In this document: one piece after another, positions 1 to 7,363 of the stretch
How the letters are laid out: the number at the start of each line of letters is the position of its first letter
Position numbering within the stretch: position 1 is the first letter of the stretch
DNA from: CAZLCK01 sp964558235
GTDB taxonomy: Bacteria; Actinomycetota; Coriobacteriia; Coriobacteriales; CADBOM01
Assembly: GCA_964558235.1 (NCBI GenBank)
Contig: CAZLCK010000021.1
Location: 1-23,944 of the forward strand
Reading direction: 5' to 3'
DNA length: 23,944 nt
Notes under the pieces: generated by a model
The model's database searches: none
Told to the model about the DNA's origin: nothing
Seen by the model: the letters and a program-made list of their open reading frames with translations, nothing else
Program-made: the position numbers and the translations under genes

Positions 1-66
1 GAATACGTAGATGCTTTCTGCTCGGTGGAAGAAGTTCCGCTGGAGGGCGACGCTGGAGGGAGATAA
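1..66 (+). CDS. C-terminal end of an upstream gene, cut by the window edge
   Basis: Frame 1 reads 21 codons, EYVDAFCSVEEVPLEGDAGG plus R, and stops at TAA 64-66. The composition is acidic and protein-like, and the GC content is higher than in the AT-rich stretch that follows; the other two + frames either stop at once or give Arg/Lys-rich runs. I infer the tail of a gene that begins before the window. Too little remains to name a family, and chance openness over 66 bases is possible. Confidence 0.4.
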   Translation, partial: EYVDAFCSVEEVPLEGDAGGR

Positions 67-123
67 GGCATAGGCGCATATCAAAATGGGCACAGCGCAA
101 ATCTGTCCAGCAAAAAAAAGATG

Positions 124-153
124 TTGGCGTTTATGTTTAGTGACGTTTATACT
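124..153 (+). promoter_or_regulatory. Possible sigma70-type promoter
   Basis: TTGGCG (124-129), an 18-bp spacer, then TATACT (148-153). Four of six and five of six positions match the TTGACA/TATAAT consensus. If used, transcription would start near 160 and give a leader of about 330 nt for the radical SAM gene. Such matches occur by chance in AT-rich DNA. Confidence 0.3.
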
Positions 154-307
154 CAGCGGCGGTAATAGGCACACACGTAGGCAGACATATTTAAATACAG
201 TCTCTATGCGCACAGTATTTGCTATTAGTTCGCTACTAGGTGTAACCACTTACGGGCCAATATAGAGGATATGGACGAATCTTTAAAAGAAACGCATGCA
301 AAACGGG

Positions 308-321
308 CGTAAGATCTTACG
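308..321. promoter_or_regulatory. 14-bp perfect palindrome, possible operator
   Basis: CGTAAGATCTTACG equals its own reverse complement. It lies 167 bp before the start of the radical SAM gene and about 150 bp after the possible promoter. With no loop it fits a dimeric repressor site better than a terminator. No regulator gene is adjacent. Confidence 0.3.
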
Positions 322-487
322 TTAAGTAAAAGTGCGTCGAAGCTTTAAAATTTGTGAAAATTTTGGTGCACGAAGTAGTTTTAAAGTGACTTTAAAGTGA
401 CTTTTTTAAAAAGGGGATTTGGGGTAATTCTATATAGTTTGAATATTCCAAATCTAGTAAGCGCAAAGAGCAAAGGAGCATCAGATC

Positions 488-1903
488 ATGGCCGGAGTTG
501 TAGCAGGAGTTAAGGCCTACGCAGTTAAAAAAGCTCTCGGATACCTAAACGACAATCCCAAGAAAGGCTTCGATAAGATCATGAAGCTTGTGGGGATGAT
601 GGACGATACAGACTTTTTTAAAGGTCAAAGAGATATCATCCAAGAAGTTTTAGGAAATCCAGACAGCAATTGGTACAAATTGCTAATGAGCCTTTGGGAT
701 GACGTTCATCCAAATATTCGCGCAGCTCTTTTTGAGAAGTTCATCGTAAACGCAACTATCTTTGGTTCTCAAAAGCAGGAGGAGATCAAGGCTAAGTACA
801 ACGTAAATGTTCCTTGGGCAATTCTGATCGACCCAACTACTGCTTGCAATTTACAATGCACCGGTTGCTGGGCTGCTGAGTATGGCAATCAAACATCTAT
901 GACCATCGAAAAGATGGATGATATCATCAATCAAGCCAAAGCAATGGGAACTCATATGTTCATCTTCACCGGGGGTGAACCTTTAATTCGTAAGAAGGAT
1001 ATCATTACCTTATGCGAGACTCATGATGACTGCGAGTTTTTGGCATTCACCAACGGAACTCTAATCGATGATGAGTTTGCTAAAGAAATGGTTCGTGTTG
1101 GGAACTTCATTCCTGCAATATCTATTGAGGGCTATGAGGAGACTACAGACGCACGTCGTGGTGAGGGAACTTATGCGAGGGTTTTGAAAGCTTTTGAAGT
1201 CCTTCGTCAAAACAAGTGTCTCTTTGGTGTCTCCTGTTGCTACACTTCACAAAATTCCAAGATCATTGGTAGTGAGGAGTACTTTGACTTCTTGGTTGAC
1301 CAGGGCTGCAAATTTGCATGGTTCTTTACTTATATGCCGGTCGGTGTTGATTCCCCAACTGATTTAATCGCAACAACTGATGATCGTAAATTTATGTACG
1401 ATCAAATCCGTCAATTCCGTACTACCAAGCCAATCTTTACTATGGATTTCTGGAATGACGGAGAGTTTGTTGATGGATGTATCGCTGGTGGACGCTACTA
1501 TCTACATATCAATGCAAATGGTGATGTAGAGCCATGTGCATTTATCCACTATTCAGATACTAATATTTATGAGTACACCCTGCTTGAGGCCTATCAGCGT
1601 CCTTTGTTCCAAGCCTATAAAGCAAATCAACCATTTAATGACAATATGCTTCGTCCTTGCCCGCTCTTGGACAACAAGGATGCTTTGGCAAAGATGGTTC
1701 ATGAGTCTGGTGCTTATTCGACCGATATGCAGGCTGCAGAGGATGTAGATAGCCTATGTGCAAAGTGCCATCAGGCAGCTGATAACTGGGCGCCTGTTGC
1801 CGACGATCTTTGGGCCAACTCTCACTGGATTACAAGCAAGCGCCGTAAGCAAAACGCCGCAAAGATCTATGCAGAGCTAAAGGAAGATAACAAAGAGGGC
1901 TAA
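488..1903 (+). CDS. Radical SAM/SPASM domain protein
   Basis: A 471-aa radical SAM enzyme of unknown substrate. The [4Fe-4S]-SAM site is CNLQCTGC (Cys120, Cys124, Cys127; CxxxCxxC), and the SAM-binding GGEP follows at 162-165. The C-terminal part has a SPASM-like cysteine set: Cys331, then 13 residues, Gly345, four residues and Cys350, followed by Cys391, Cys424 and Cys427, expected to hold auxiliary Fe-S clusters. Residues 1-110 form a helical N-terminal region with no domain I can name. Start ATG 488 has AAAGGAGC 8 bases upstream. The gene stands alone, with a strong terminator about 100 bp downstream. SPASM enzymes often modify peptides, but no small precursor-peptide gene lies beside it, so I assign no reaction. 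Family assignment is firm; role unknown. Confidence 0.93.
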   Translation: MAGVVAGVKAYAVKKALGYLNDNPKKGFDKIMKLVGMMDDTDFFKGQRDIIQEVLGNPDSNWYKLLMSLWDDVHPNIRAALFEKFIVNATIFGSQKQEEIKAKYNVNVPWAILIDPTTACNLQCTGCWAAEYGNQTSMTIEKMDDIINQAKAMGTHMFIFTGGEPLIRKKDIITLCETHDDCEFLAFTNGTLIDDEFAKEMVRVGNFIPAISIEGYEETTDARRGEGTYARVLKAFEVLRQNKCLFGVSCCYTSQNSKIIGSEEYFDFLVDQGCKFAWFFTYMPVGVDSPTDLIATTDDRKFMYDQIRQFRTTKPIFTMDFWNDGEFVDGCIAGGRYYLHINANGDVEPCAFIHYSDTNIYEYTLLEAYQRPLFQAYKANQPFNDNMLRPCPLLDNKDALAKMVHESGAYSTDMQAAEDVDSLCAKCHQAADNWAPVADDLWANSHWITSKRRKQNAAKIYAELKEDNKEG

Positions 1904-1930
1904 ATCTCTTAAAGTGCTTCATAAAAATGC

Positions 1931-1981
1931 ATTAAGCCTGCAAGGTTGCAGTTAGTGTTGCGGTGAGTGCTGAAAGTTTCG
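1931..1981 (+). repeat. Dispersed 3'-intergenic repeat, B unit copy 1
   Basis: 51 bp that match 5358-5408 at 44 of 51 positions by hand alignment without gaps. The core reads AAGGTTGCAGTTAGTG and the unit ends in GAAAGTTTCG. It begins 27 bp after the radical SAM stop codon. TTGCAG can pair with the following TTGCGG (with G-T wobbles), as TTGCAG pairs with CTGCGA in copy 2, so a small hairpin appears kept. Confidence 0.75.
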
Positions 1982-2000
1982 CAAGATATTCGATTTATTT

Positions 2001-2043
2001 AAAGCTTCCAGATTCCAAAGTGAGGATCTGGAAGCTTTTTGAT
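2001..2043 (+). terminator. Rho-independent terminator after the radical SAM gene
   Basis: A perfect 13-bp stem (AAAGCTTCCAGAT at 2001-2013 with ATCTGGAAGCTTT at 2026-2038), a 12-nt loop that can pair further, and a T run closing the stem (2036-2040). It separates the radical SAM unit from pgsA. Confidence 0.75.
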
Positions 2044-2085
2044 ATGTTGGTCGAACGCCTTATACTAGCAAGTAATTTGAGGGTT

Positions 2086-2125
2086 AGGTAACTTCTCAAA
2101 CTTACCACGCCCCTCGAGGGGCGTG
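2086..2125. repeat. A'-type repeat with a 20-bp perfect palindrome
   Basis: 2086-2113 resembles 5321-5347 (AGGTAACTTCT, then two mismatches and a one-base gap, then CCACGCCCC). Here the CACGCCCC end continues into its own reverse complement, so 2106-2125 is a perfect palindrome. A T6 tract (2136-2141) follows ten bases after the stem, so a weak second terminator is possible. Confidence 0.6.
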
Positions 2126-2162
2126 AACTGGGAGCTTTTTTGCCGAGTAGCCTAAGAGCTAT

Positions 2163-2189
2163 TTAAGTGCACGTTCGCAGTGATATTAT
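2163..2189 (+). promoter_or_regulatory. Possible extended -10 promoter for pgsA
   Basis: TGATATTAT (2181-2189) fits an extended -10 (TGn plus TATTAT). A weak -35, TTAAGT (2163-2168), lies 15 bp upstream. It sits downstream of the preceding terminator and about 45 bp before the pgsA start. Confidence 0.3.
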
Positions 2190-2233
2190 TTTTTTACACA
2201 CTTGTTTAAAAATAGATAGGGGGTAAGTGAAAG

Positions 2234-2875
2234 ATGCCATTTTCGTCAAAAAAACGCAGTAAAGAAGATTGCATATTAACCGCTCCCAATATCATTTCTT
2301 TTACTAGATTGATCTTTATCCCTATCTTTTTTGTTATCTATGTTTTTTACGACCAAACTGTGCTAGGAGCTATTATTTTTGCAGTCGCCGCTGCGACAGA
2401 CTGGCTTGATGGCATGATCGCTCGCTCTACAAACACTGTAACAAAACTGGGTAAAACTCTTGACCCAGTTATCGACCGTCTTCTTCTGTTATTTGGCGTT
2501 TTGGCTATTTTTATAACAGGCAGAATCCCGCTTTGGATATTAGTTCTCATACTTTTGCGAGATATTATCTTGGGATCTTTGACTATTTGGATGGTAGAAA
2601 CACATGGAAATTCTTTGACAGTTTCGTATGTGGGAAAATGTGCGACCGCCTGTATGATGGTTGCGTTTGTAATGCTTATGCTCGATTGGCCTATAGTTTC
2701 TGGTCTCGGATGGTTTGAGATTCGATGGCTACCTGGTTTTGGGCAAGGAGAATTTAGCTTCGGCATCTTTTTGGCCTATATCGCTGTCATCTTGCAATGG
2801 ATTACAGCAGCACTCTACATCTATCGCGGCATTCGTTATGGGACAACATCTGCAGATCACGGAGCAACAAAATGA
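2234..2875 (+). CDS. pgsA: CDP-diacylglycerol--glycerol-3-phosphate 3-phosphatidyltransferase
   Basis: A 213-aa membrane enzyme of the CDP-alcohol phosphatidyltransferase family. It transfers phosphatidyl from CDP-diacylglycerol to an alcohol; the closest family type makes phosphatidylglycerophosphate, the first step of phosphatidylglycerol synthesis. The family signature D-x2-DG-x2-AR-x8-G-x3-D-x3-D is complete: Asp56, Asp59, Gly60, Ala63-Arg64, Gly73, Asp77, Asp81. Hydrophobic segments occur at about 23-40, 43-56, 82-112, 132-150 and 175-197. Length is usual for PgsA. Start ATG 2234 has AGGGGG at 2218-2223. Its stop TGA overlaps the ATG of the VanW-domain gene by 4 bp, implying coupled translation. 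Exact alcohol acceptor (glycerol-3-phosphate rather than inositol phosphate) is inferred from family resemblance. Confidence 0.88.
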   Translation: MPFSSKKRSKEDCILTAPNIISFTRLIFIPIFFVIYVFYDQTVLGAIIFAVAAATDWLDGMIARSTNTVTKLGKTLDPVIDRLLLLFGVLAIFITGRIPLWILVLILLRDIILGSLTIWMVETHGNSLTVSYVGKCATACMMVAFVMLMLDWPIVSGLGWFEIRWLPGFGQGEFSFGIFLAYIAVILQWITAALYIYRGIRYGTTSADHGATK

Positions 2876-5310
2876 GGCAGTCATGCTCACTGTCTTTTGC
2901 AGGACATGTTTTTAACTCATTATCTGAAAAAGCCTATGTAAAATACGGTGTCGATAAAAACCGCGGCAATATCTCTGATTTTGAATCAAACGTGCATCTT
3001 GATCCATCACTAACATCTGGCAGGTATAGCAGGTCATCAAAAAATGCCAATAATCGAAGGAGATCTTCTAGCGGAGGGCGCTCGCCTAAAAGAAATTACA
3101 ACAAGCGCAAAAGATTTAGTTTGAGAGGTAGTTCGAAAGAGCGAGCGGGCTTTAGTAGGGGCAGATTAATTAGAAACATCGTCATAGCTGTAGTTATCAT
3201 TTTGGCGATCTATTTTTGTATTGACATAGCTGTCACAGGGGACAGAATACACGGACGCGTTAGTGTTGGTGGGCTAAATGTTGGCGGCATGACCGTCGAA
3301 GAAGCTGCGGCGGCAATCGAAGATGAATTTGGAGATCTCGTTACAGATAATCCAATTGTTTTGTATGCAAGTGAGGATATAGCTGCGGCAGCAGAGAATG
3401 CCGCTTTAAGTTCTAGCGCGACAGACGACTCAGATGATTCTACATCGGATGATGCTGACGCGTCAGCAGACGACACCGACGCAGAGTCAGAAGAACCCTT
3501 TGTTCTATCGTTTGATTATGAATCGCTACAATCTTACGCTGACAGTCCACCAGCCTATTCATCTTACTTAATAGAGTCATCTCTTTTGAGTGCGCAGCTA
3601 GATGCCCAAAGTCTTGCTCAAAAAGCATATGATGTTGGAAGATCTAACTTTTTCTTTGGACGCTTGGGTGACTCGATTTTTGGAACAAATATTTCTCTAG
3701 AAGTTTCGATGGATGCTAGCTCCGTTGAAGCCCTATCGGGAATTTTAGATACAGCACTTGGCACCATTATGGTCAATCCTGATATCACTTTTGCTGATGG
3801 AGTTTTTAGCACAACTTCTGGAAACGATGGCTATATGGTGAATCGCGAAAAGTTTATTAGCAATATTGAGGAGGCATTTTTAGCGGATGCTGATCAACGA
3901 AGCGCCGTAATTCCAATGGAAGATGTGTACATGCAAGTAGATGATGAGGATGCACAAAACGCTGCGCAGATAGCACAAGAAGCGATCGAATCTCCAGTTA
4001 CACTGTCTTATGAAGATAGCACTTGGACATTGGATACAGACTTTTTAGGGCAATCTATCTCAACATATATAGATTCCAACTCCAATCTTATTCCCTATGC
4101 CTCTAAGGATCTTCTTGAGCAGCTTATTCCGACTTTAGATGGCATGGATCAAATTGGAACTCCAGCCAAAGATGTCTATTTTTACTATGATGGAACCGAT
4201 CTTTTGTATGATGAGGCTGAAAACGGAATTGGTCCAGACTACTCCCATATTACAAGTAGACTGAACTCTATTTTGTTTGGAGATGAAGAACTGCACATAC
4301 AGGCTGGAGAGGTTGATGATACNNNNNNNNNNNNNNNNNNNNNNNNNNNNNNNNNNNNNNNNNNNNNNNNNNNNNNNNNNNNNNNNNNNNNNNNNNNNNN
4401 NNNNNNNNNNNNNNNNNNNNNNACCGATGTTGAAGATAGCACTGATACAGAAGAGCAGACTAGTCAAACCGTGCAGGAAGATTACACAGAATCCGACGCC
4501 GCACGAATCGTAACTATGAGCCTTGCAACGAGTTATCCAACTTTGACATACGAAGACGCAGTAGATCTCGGCTTGACATCATCTTTAATCGGTTCGTATA
4601 CAACTTCTTTTTCGGGATCAAGTTCTGCTAAGGCTTACAATATTCGTCTGCTTTCCGATACCTTAACCAATACTGTAATAGCTCCTGGAGAAACGTTTAG
4701 CATAAACGAGATCGCAGGGGAGTGTAACGAAGAAAAGGGCTATCAGGAGGCCGGTGCGATTGTTAATGGTCGAGTGGAATCTGCGATTGGTGGCGGCATT
4801 TGCCAAGTTGCAACAACCATCTATGATGCGGTATTTACCTCAGGATATCTCATCGAAGAGCGTCACAATCACTCAACCTACGTTTCGACCTATGAGGATG
4901 GAATGGACGCTGCGATAGCTTGGCCATATCTTGATTTTAAATTCACAAATGATACCAGTAACTATCTACTTTTGCTGGTGGATTACACCGATGATTCAGT
5001 TACATGCTCATTATGGGGGATCGACCCAGGTTATGAAACTTATTGGGAGATGACCGCATGGGAAGAGGGCGATTCTTATTCTGTTGAGACTGAAGTTGAC
5101 GAGACCTTGGATCCAGGAGATAGCTACATTGCAACTTATGGGCAAGATGGACACTATGTCACTATTACAAGATGGGTCTATAACAGTGACGGTGAGCTTA
5201 TAAGAGAGTCCAACTTTAATTCTCAATATCGTCCGAGAACAGAGATTGTAATTGTTGGTCCAGAGGTTGAAGAAGAATCTGACACAGAACAAACCGAGGA
5301 AGAGGATTAA
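2872..5310 (+). CDS. Membrane-anchored VanW/YoaR-like cell wall protein, with an assembly gap
   Basis: I place the start at ATG 2872, which overlaps the pgsA stop (ATGA) and has GGAG at 2861-2864; a longer reading from 2797 would lie inside pgsA. The product is about 812 aa including 34 unread residues. Residues 1-100 are a basic, Arg/Ser-rich cytoplasmic head, 102-121 one membrane segment, then a YoaR-like extracellular region (RVSVGGLNVGGMTVEEA near 129-145) with acidic Ser/Asp/Thr/Glu stretches. The VanW domain covers about 574-705, with APGETFS and GGGICQVATTIYDA. An acidic tail follows. VanW proteins take their name from vancomycin-resistance clusters, but many, as here, lie outside them; biochemical function is unknown and a peptidoglycan link is inference. 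Both sides of the 100-N gap are in the same frame. Confidence 0.85.
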   Translation: MRQSCSLSFAGHVFNSLSEKAYVKYGVDKNRGNISDFESNVHLDPSLTSGRYSRSSKNANNRRRSSSGGRSPKRNYNKRKRFSLRGSSKERAGFSRGRLIRNIVIAVVIILAIYFCIDIAVTGDRIHGRVSVGGLNVGGMTVEEAAAAIEDEFGDLVTDNPIVLYASEDIAAAAENAALSSSATDDSDDSTSDDADASADDTDAESEEPFVLSFDYESLQSYADSPPAYSSYLIESSLLSAQLDAQSLAQKAYDVGRSNFFFGRLGDSIFGTNISLEVSMDASSVEALSGILDTALGTIMVNPDITFADGVFSTTSGNDGYMVNREKFISNIEEAFLADADQRSAVIPMEDVYMQVDDEDAQNAAQIAQEAIESPVTLSYEDSTWTLDTDFLGQSISTYIDSNSNLIPYASKDLLEQLIPTLDGMDQIGTPAKDVYFYYDGTDLLYDEAENGIGPDYSHITSRLNSILFGDEELHIQAGEVDDXXXXXXXXXXXXXXXXXXXXXXXXXXXXXXXXXXTDVEDSTDTEEQTSQTVQEDYTESDAARIVTMSLATSYPTLTYEDAVDLGLTSSLIGSYTTSFSGSSSAKAYNIRLLSDTLTNTVIAPGETFSINEIAGECNEEKGYQEAGAIVNGRVESAIGGGICQVATTIYDAVFTSGYLIEERHNHSTYVSTYEDGMDAAIAWPYLDFKFTNDTSNYLLLLVDYTDDSVTCSLWGIDPGYETYWEMTAWEEGDSYSVETEVDETLDPGDSYIATYGQDGHYVTITRWVYNSDGELIRESNFNSQYRPRTEIVIVGPEVEEESDTEQTEEED
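4323..4422. other. Assembly gap of exactly 100 N
   Basis: One hundred consecutive N inside the VanW-domain gene. Exactly 100 is a common placeholder for a gap of unknown length. The flanking codons are Asp/Glu/Thr-rich (VDD before, TDVEDSTDTEE after), so a low-complexity or tandem-repeat coding segment probably broke the assembly. Confidence 0.98.
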
Positions 5311-5320
5311 GCTCAAAAAT

Positions 5321-5348
5321 AGGTAACTTCTTGAACTTCCACGCCCCC
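5321..5348. repeat. A' arm of the composite repeat
   Basis: AGGTAACTTCTTGAAC onward to CGCCCCC; near-copy of 2086-2113. It is an imperfect inverted repeat of the A unit at 5408-5435: 5336-5348 pairs with 5408-5420 at 12 of 13 positions (including one wobble), and AACTT 5325-5329 pairs with AAGTT 5427-5431. Confidence 0.65.
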
Positions 5349-5357
5349 ACGGTTTAC

Positions 5358-5408
5358 ATTAAGTCTGAAAGGTTGCAGTTAGTGCTGCGATGAGTATAGA
5401 AAGTTTCG
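5358..5408 (+). repeat. Dispersed 3'-intergenic repeat, B unit copy 2
   Basis: 51 bp matching 1931-1981 at 44 of 51 positions. It starts 48 bp after the VanW gene stop and lies in the loop between the inverted A' and A arms. Confidence 0.75.
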
Positions 5409-5435
5409 GGGGCGCGGAGGGGTGAAAAGTTTCGA
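5408..5435 (+). repeat. A unit of the composite repeat
   Basis: GGGGGCGCGGAGGGGTGAAA followed by AGTTTCGA. Closely related to 14579-14600 and 23754-23778. Its 3' half resembles the end of the B unit (GAAAGTTTCG), suggesting A and B share an ancestral half-unit. Confidence 0.7.
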
Positions 5436-5625
5436 CTCAAAAGCTAAGCCACTAACCTTTTGTAAAGAAGATTTTAATTAACCACTATTATTATTAGGTC
5501 TAGCCCGCATTACGCGGTAAAAATTCAATTGTTACGTTTTGTTTTGCGCACCTGCTTTGTTGGGCACAAAATGGCTAACAAAGCGAAAAAATGACATCTT
5601 ACCTAATGCAAGCGAGGTGAAAGGG

Positions 5626-6933
5626 TTGTATTTTCAGCCAGAAATTGAAACTATGGAGCATAAGCTCATAGAGCAAAATCAACTCGAGGGTTCAAAGAGA
5701 ACTGCGATCTATGTCTATGAGCATATTCCGTTTTATAAAAATCTCTTTGATGAGGCAGGATTTGACCCATACAAGATCGAATCCTTCGATGATATCGCCA
5801 ATGGTCCATTCACTGTAAAACAAGATCTTCGTGATAACTATCCATATGCAATGTTTGGAATGGATCCTTCAGATGCGATTCGTGTTCAAGCATCTTCTGG
5901 AACTACTGGTCAGGCAACAGTTGTTGGATATACCCAAAAAGATATCGATAATTGGGGAGACTGCTTTGCTCGCTTTTTGGTAGCAGTTGGAGGATCTGAG
6001 AAGTCTAAGGTTCAAGTCTCCTATGGCTACGGTCTATTTACCGGTGGACTTGGTGGACACGAGGGTGCACGTCGTCTAGGGGCTATGTGTATTCCAACCT
6101 CTTCTGGCAATACAAAGCGCCAAGTGCAGATCATGAAGGATTTTGAAACAGACATCCTTTGCTGCACCCCATCATATGCGCTTTTGATTGCAGATACCGC
6201 CATTGAGCTTGGTTATAACCCAGCTGAGGAATTTAAGATTTCGGGCTGTGTTTTAGGCGCTGAGCCTTGGTCGAATAATATGCGTGAAGAGATTGAACGC
6301 AAGCTTGGTGTAACGGCTGTAGATATCTACGGACTCTCCGAGGTTATGGGTCCTGGAGTTGCTTGTGAGTGTGCTAAACAAACAGGCCTTCATGTTTCTG
6401 AAGATCACTTCTATGCAGAGATCGTCGATCCTGAGACCTTGCGTCCAGTCGAGGATGGGCAATGGGGTGAGTTGGTTATCACAAGCCTCGACCGAGAGTG
6501 TTCTCCACTATTTAGATATCGTACTCGCGACATCACACGCTTCTTGCCAGGCGAGTGTGCATGTGGACGTACTCTTAAGAGGATCGATAGACTACAAGGA
6601 CGTACCGACGATATGCTCATCATTCGTGGTGTTAATGTATTTCCAAGCCAGATCGAGCAGGTCATTACCCACTTTGATGAGGTTGCGCCTTATTATCAAA
6701 TTGAGCTTTCTAATAAGGGCCCAATGGATTACGTTACTCTTAAAGTAGAGACAGTTCCTGGATTTGATTTTGATGAGATCCGCCGTCTTGAGAAGCTTCA
6801 GGCAGATATTAAGTCTGAGCTTAAATCTAATCTCCAAATCGCTGTGGATGTTAGGATTGTCGAACCAAAGTCGATTATTCGTGGCGAAGGAAAGGCCAAG
6901 AGGGTTATTGACCTTAGGAAAGATGGTGAGTAG
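5626..6933 (+). CDS. Phenylacetate-CoA ligase family protein, paralogue 1
   Basis: A 435-aa AMP-forming acyl-adenylate enzyme of the PaaK type, expected to join CoA to phenylacetate, hydroxyphenylacetate or indoleacetate. From the start chosen here, motifs are the phosphate-binding SSGTTG (90-95), YGLSE (235-239), YRTRD (298-302), the hinge region RTDDMLIIRG (326-335) and the C-terminal catalytic lysine in GEGKAKRV (Lys423). Two Cys pairs (CEC in the YGLSE region and CAC before GRT) match paralogue 2. I choose TTG 5626: it follows AGGTGAAAGGG, and the protein then begins (M)YFQPEIETM, like known PaaK N-termini. The ACT-domain gene starts 3 bp after its stop, so the two are surely one operon. 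The exact aryl acid cannot be read from sequence. Confidence 0.88.
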   Translation: MYFQPEIETMEHKLIEQNQLEGSKRTAIYVYEHIPFYKNLFDEAGFDPYKIESFDDIANGPFTVKQDLRDNYPYAMFGMDPSDAIRVQASSGTTGQATVVGYTQKDIDNWGDCFARFLVAVGGSEKSKVQVSYGYGLFTGGLGGHEGARRLGAMCIPTSSGNTKRQVQIMKDFETDILCCTPSYALLIADTAIELGYNPAEEFKISGCVLGAEPWSNNMREEIERKLGVTAVDIYGLSEVMGPGVACECAKQTGLHVSEDHFYAEIVDPETLRPVEDGQWGELVITSLDRECSPLFRYRTRDITRFLPGECACGRTLKRIDRLQGRTDDMLIIRGVNVFPSQIEQVITHFDEVAPYYQIELSNKGPMDYVTLKVETVPGFDFDEIRRLEKLQADIKSELKSNLQIAVDVRIVEPKSIIRGEGKAKRVIDLRKDGE

Positions 6934-6936
6934 TCA

Positions 6937-7362
6937 ATGATTAGCCAGCTTACAGTATTCTTAGAGAACAAAGAGGGACGCCTAGCTTCGCTCTGTAAGG
7001 CACTTGGCGACTCTGGAATCAACATGTCAACTATGATGATTGCTGACACCTCAGAATATGGGATCGCAAGAATTGTTTGCGACACTCCACAAAAGGCTCG
7101 CGATATCTTGGATGCGAAAGGCTTTCATGCATCGATCGTAGAGGTAGCAGCGGTGAGAATCGATGATGAACCAGGCGGTCTTGCCAAGCTTATGGCTGGA
7201 TTTGACCAAAAGGGTATTAATGTTGAATATGCATACTGCTTTGCTTCGGGCGAGGGTAAAGCAACCGTGGTTATCAAGGTTAACCCTTCAGAGCTTGCAA
7301 AGGAGGCTGTCGAGTCTGCGGGATTTTCTTGTATCCCACCTGAGGAGCTTTACAAAATTTAG
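6937..7362 (+). CDS. Tandem ACT-domain protein, paralogue 1
   Basis: A 141-aa cytoplasmic protein made of two ACT domains (about 1-66 and 70-135) and nothing else. The first begins ISQLTVFLENKEGRLASLC, typical of ACT amino-acid sensors; the second begins with VRIDDEPGGLAKLM. Free-standing ACT pairs are often found beside PaaK-type ligases. I infer that it senses an aromatic amino acid or aryl acid and modulates the ligase, but ligand and partner are not shown by the sequence. The start ATG 6937 has GGTGAG (6925-6930) overlapping the ligase stop codon, indicating coupled translation. It is a paralogue of the gene at 12809, which has the same architecture. Confidence 0.85.
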   Translation: MISQLTVFLENKEGRLASLCKALGDSGINMSTMMIADTSEYGIARIVCDTPQKARDILDAKGFHASIVEVAAVRIDDEPGGLAKLMAGFDQKGINVEYAYCFASGEGKATVVIKVNPSELAKEAVESAGFSCIPPEELYKI

Positions 7363-7363
7363 T

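Larger units (their letters stand above)
67..487. other. 421-bp intergenic region upstream of the radical SAM gene
   Basis: No ORF with coding character on either strand. It is AT-rich and holds a possible promoter (124-153), a 14-bp perfect palindrome (308-321) and two abutting 11-bp direct copies of TTTAAAGTGAC at 380-390 and 391-401. A TATAGT at 433-438 could be a -10 box nearer the gene, but no -35 is visible at the right distance. The length suggests regulation or a long 5' leader. Confidence 0.5.
1904..2233. other. 330-bp intergenic region between the radical SAM gene and pgsA
   Basis: No coding potential seen. In order it contains a repeat copy (1931-1981), a rho-independent terminator (2001-2043), an A'-type repeat centred on a 20-bp perfect palindrome (2086-2125, with a T tract at 2136-2141), and a likely pgsA promoter around 2163-2189. 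Confidence 0.6.
5311..5625. other. 315-bp intergenic region before phenylacetate-CoA ligase 1
   Basis: Contains a composite repeat A'-B-A (5321-5435). The rest (5436-5625) is AT-rich without a convincing gene. A weak promoter candidate is TTGTAA (5460-5465) with TATTAT (5486-5491), but the 20-bp spacer is too long for confidence. A small inverted repeat CCGC/GCGG lies near 5505-5517. The frame is open from TTG 5539, but that extension does not look like the family N-terminus. Confidence 0.5.

Noticed and set aside
2797..2871. Upstream extension of the VanW-domain gene, adding 25 residues
   Set aside because: It lies wholly inside pgsA in another frame; the ATG at 2872 overlaps the pgsA stop and has GGAG at good spacing.
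4135..4467. Long reverse and alternative-frame ORFs across the N run
   Set aside because: They are open only because N codons cannot encode a stop; they overlap the VanW gene and have no family resemblance.
2872..5310. Vancomycin-resistance cluster suggested by the VanW domain
   Set aside because: No vanR/S, vanH, vanA/B-type ligase or vanX is nearby; VanW domains are widespread outside resistance clusters.
5539..5625. N-terminal extension of phenylacetate-CoA ligase 1 from TTG 5539
   Set aside because: The 29 added residues do not resemble the family, and TTG 5626 has a strong ribosome site and gives the usual YFxPEIETM opening.
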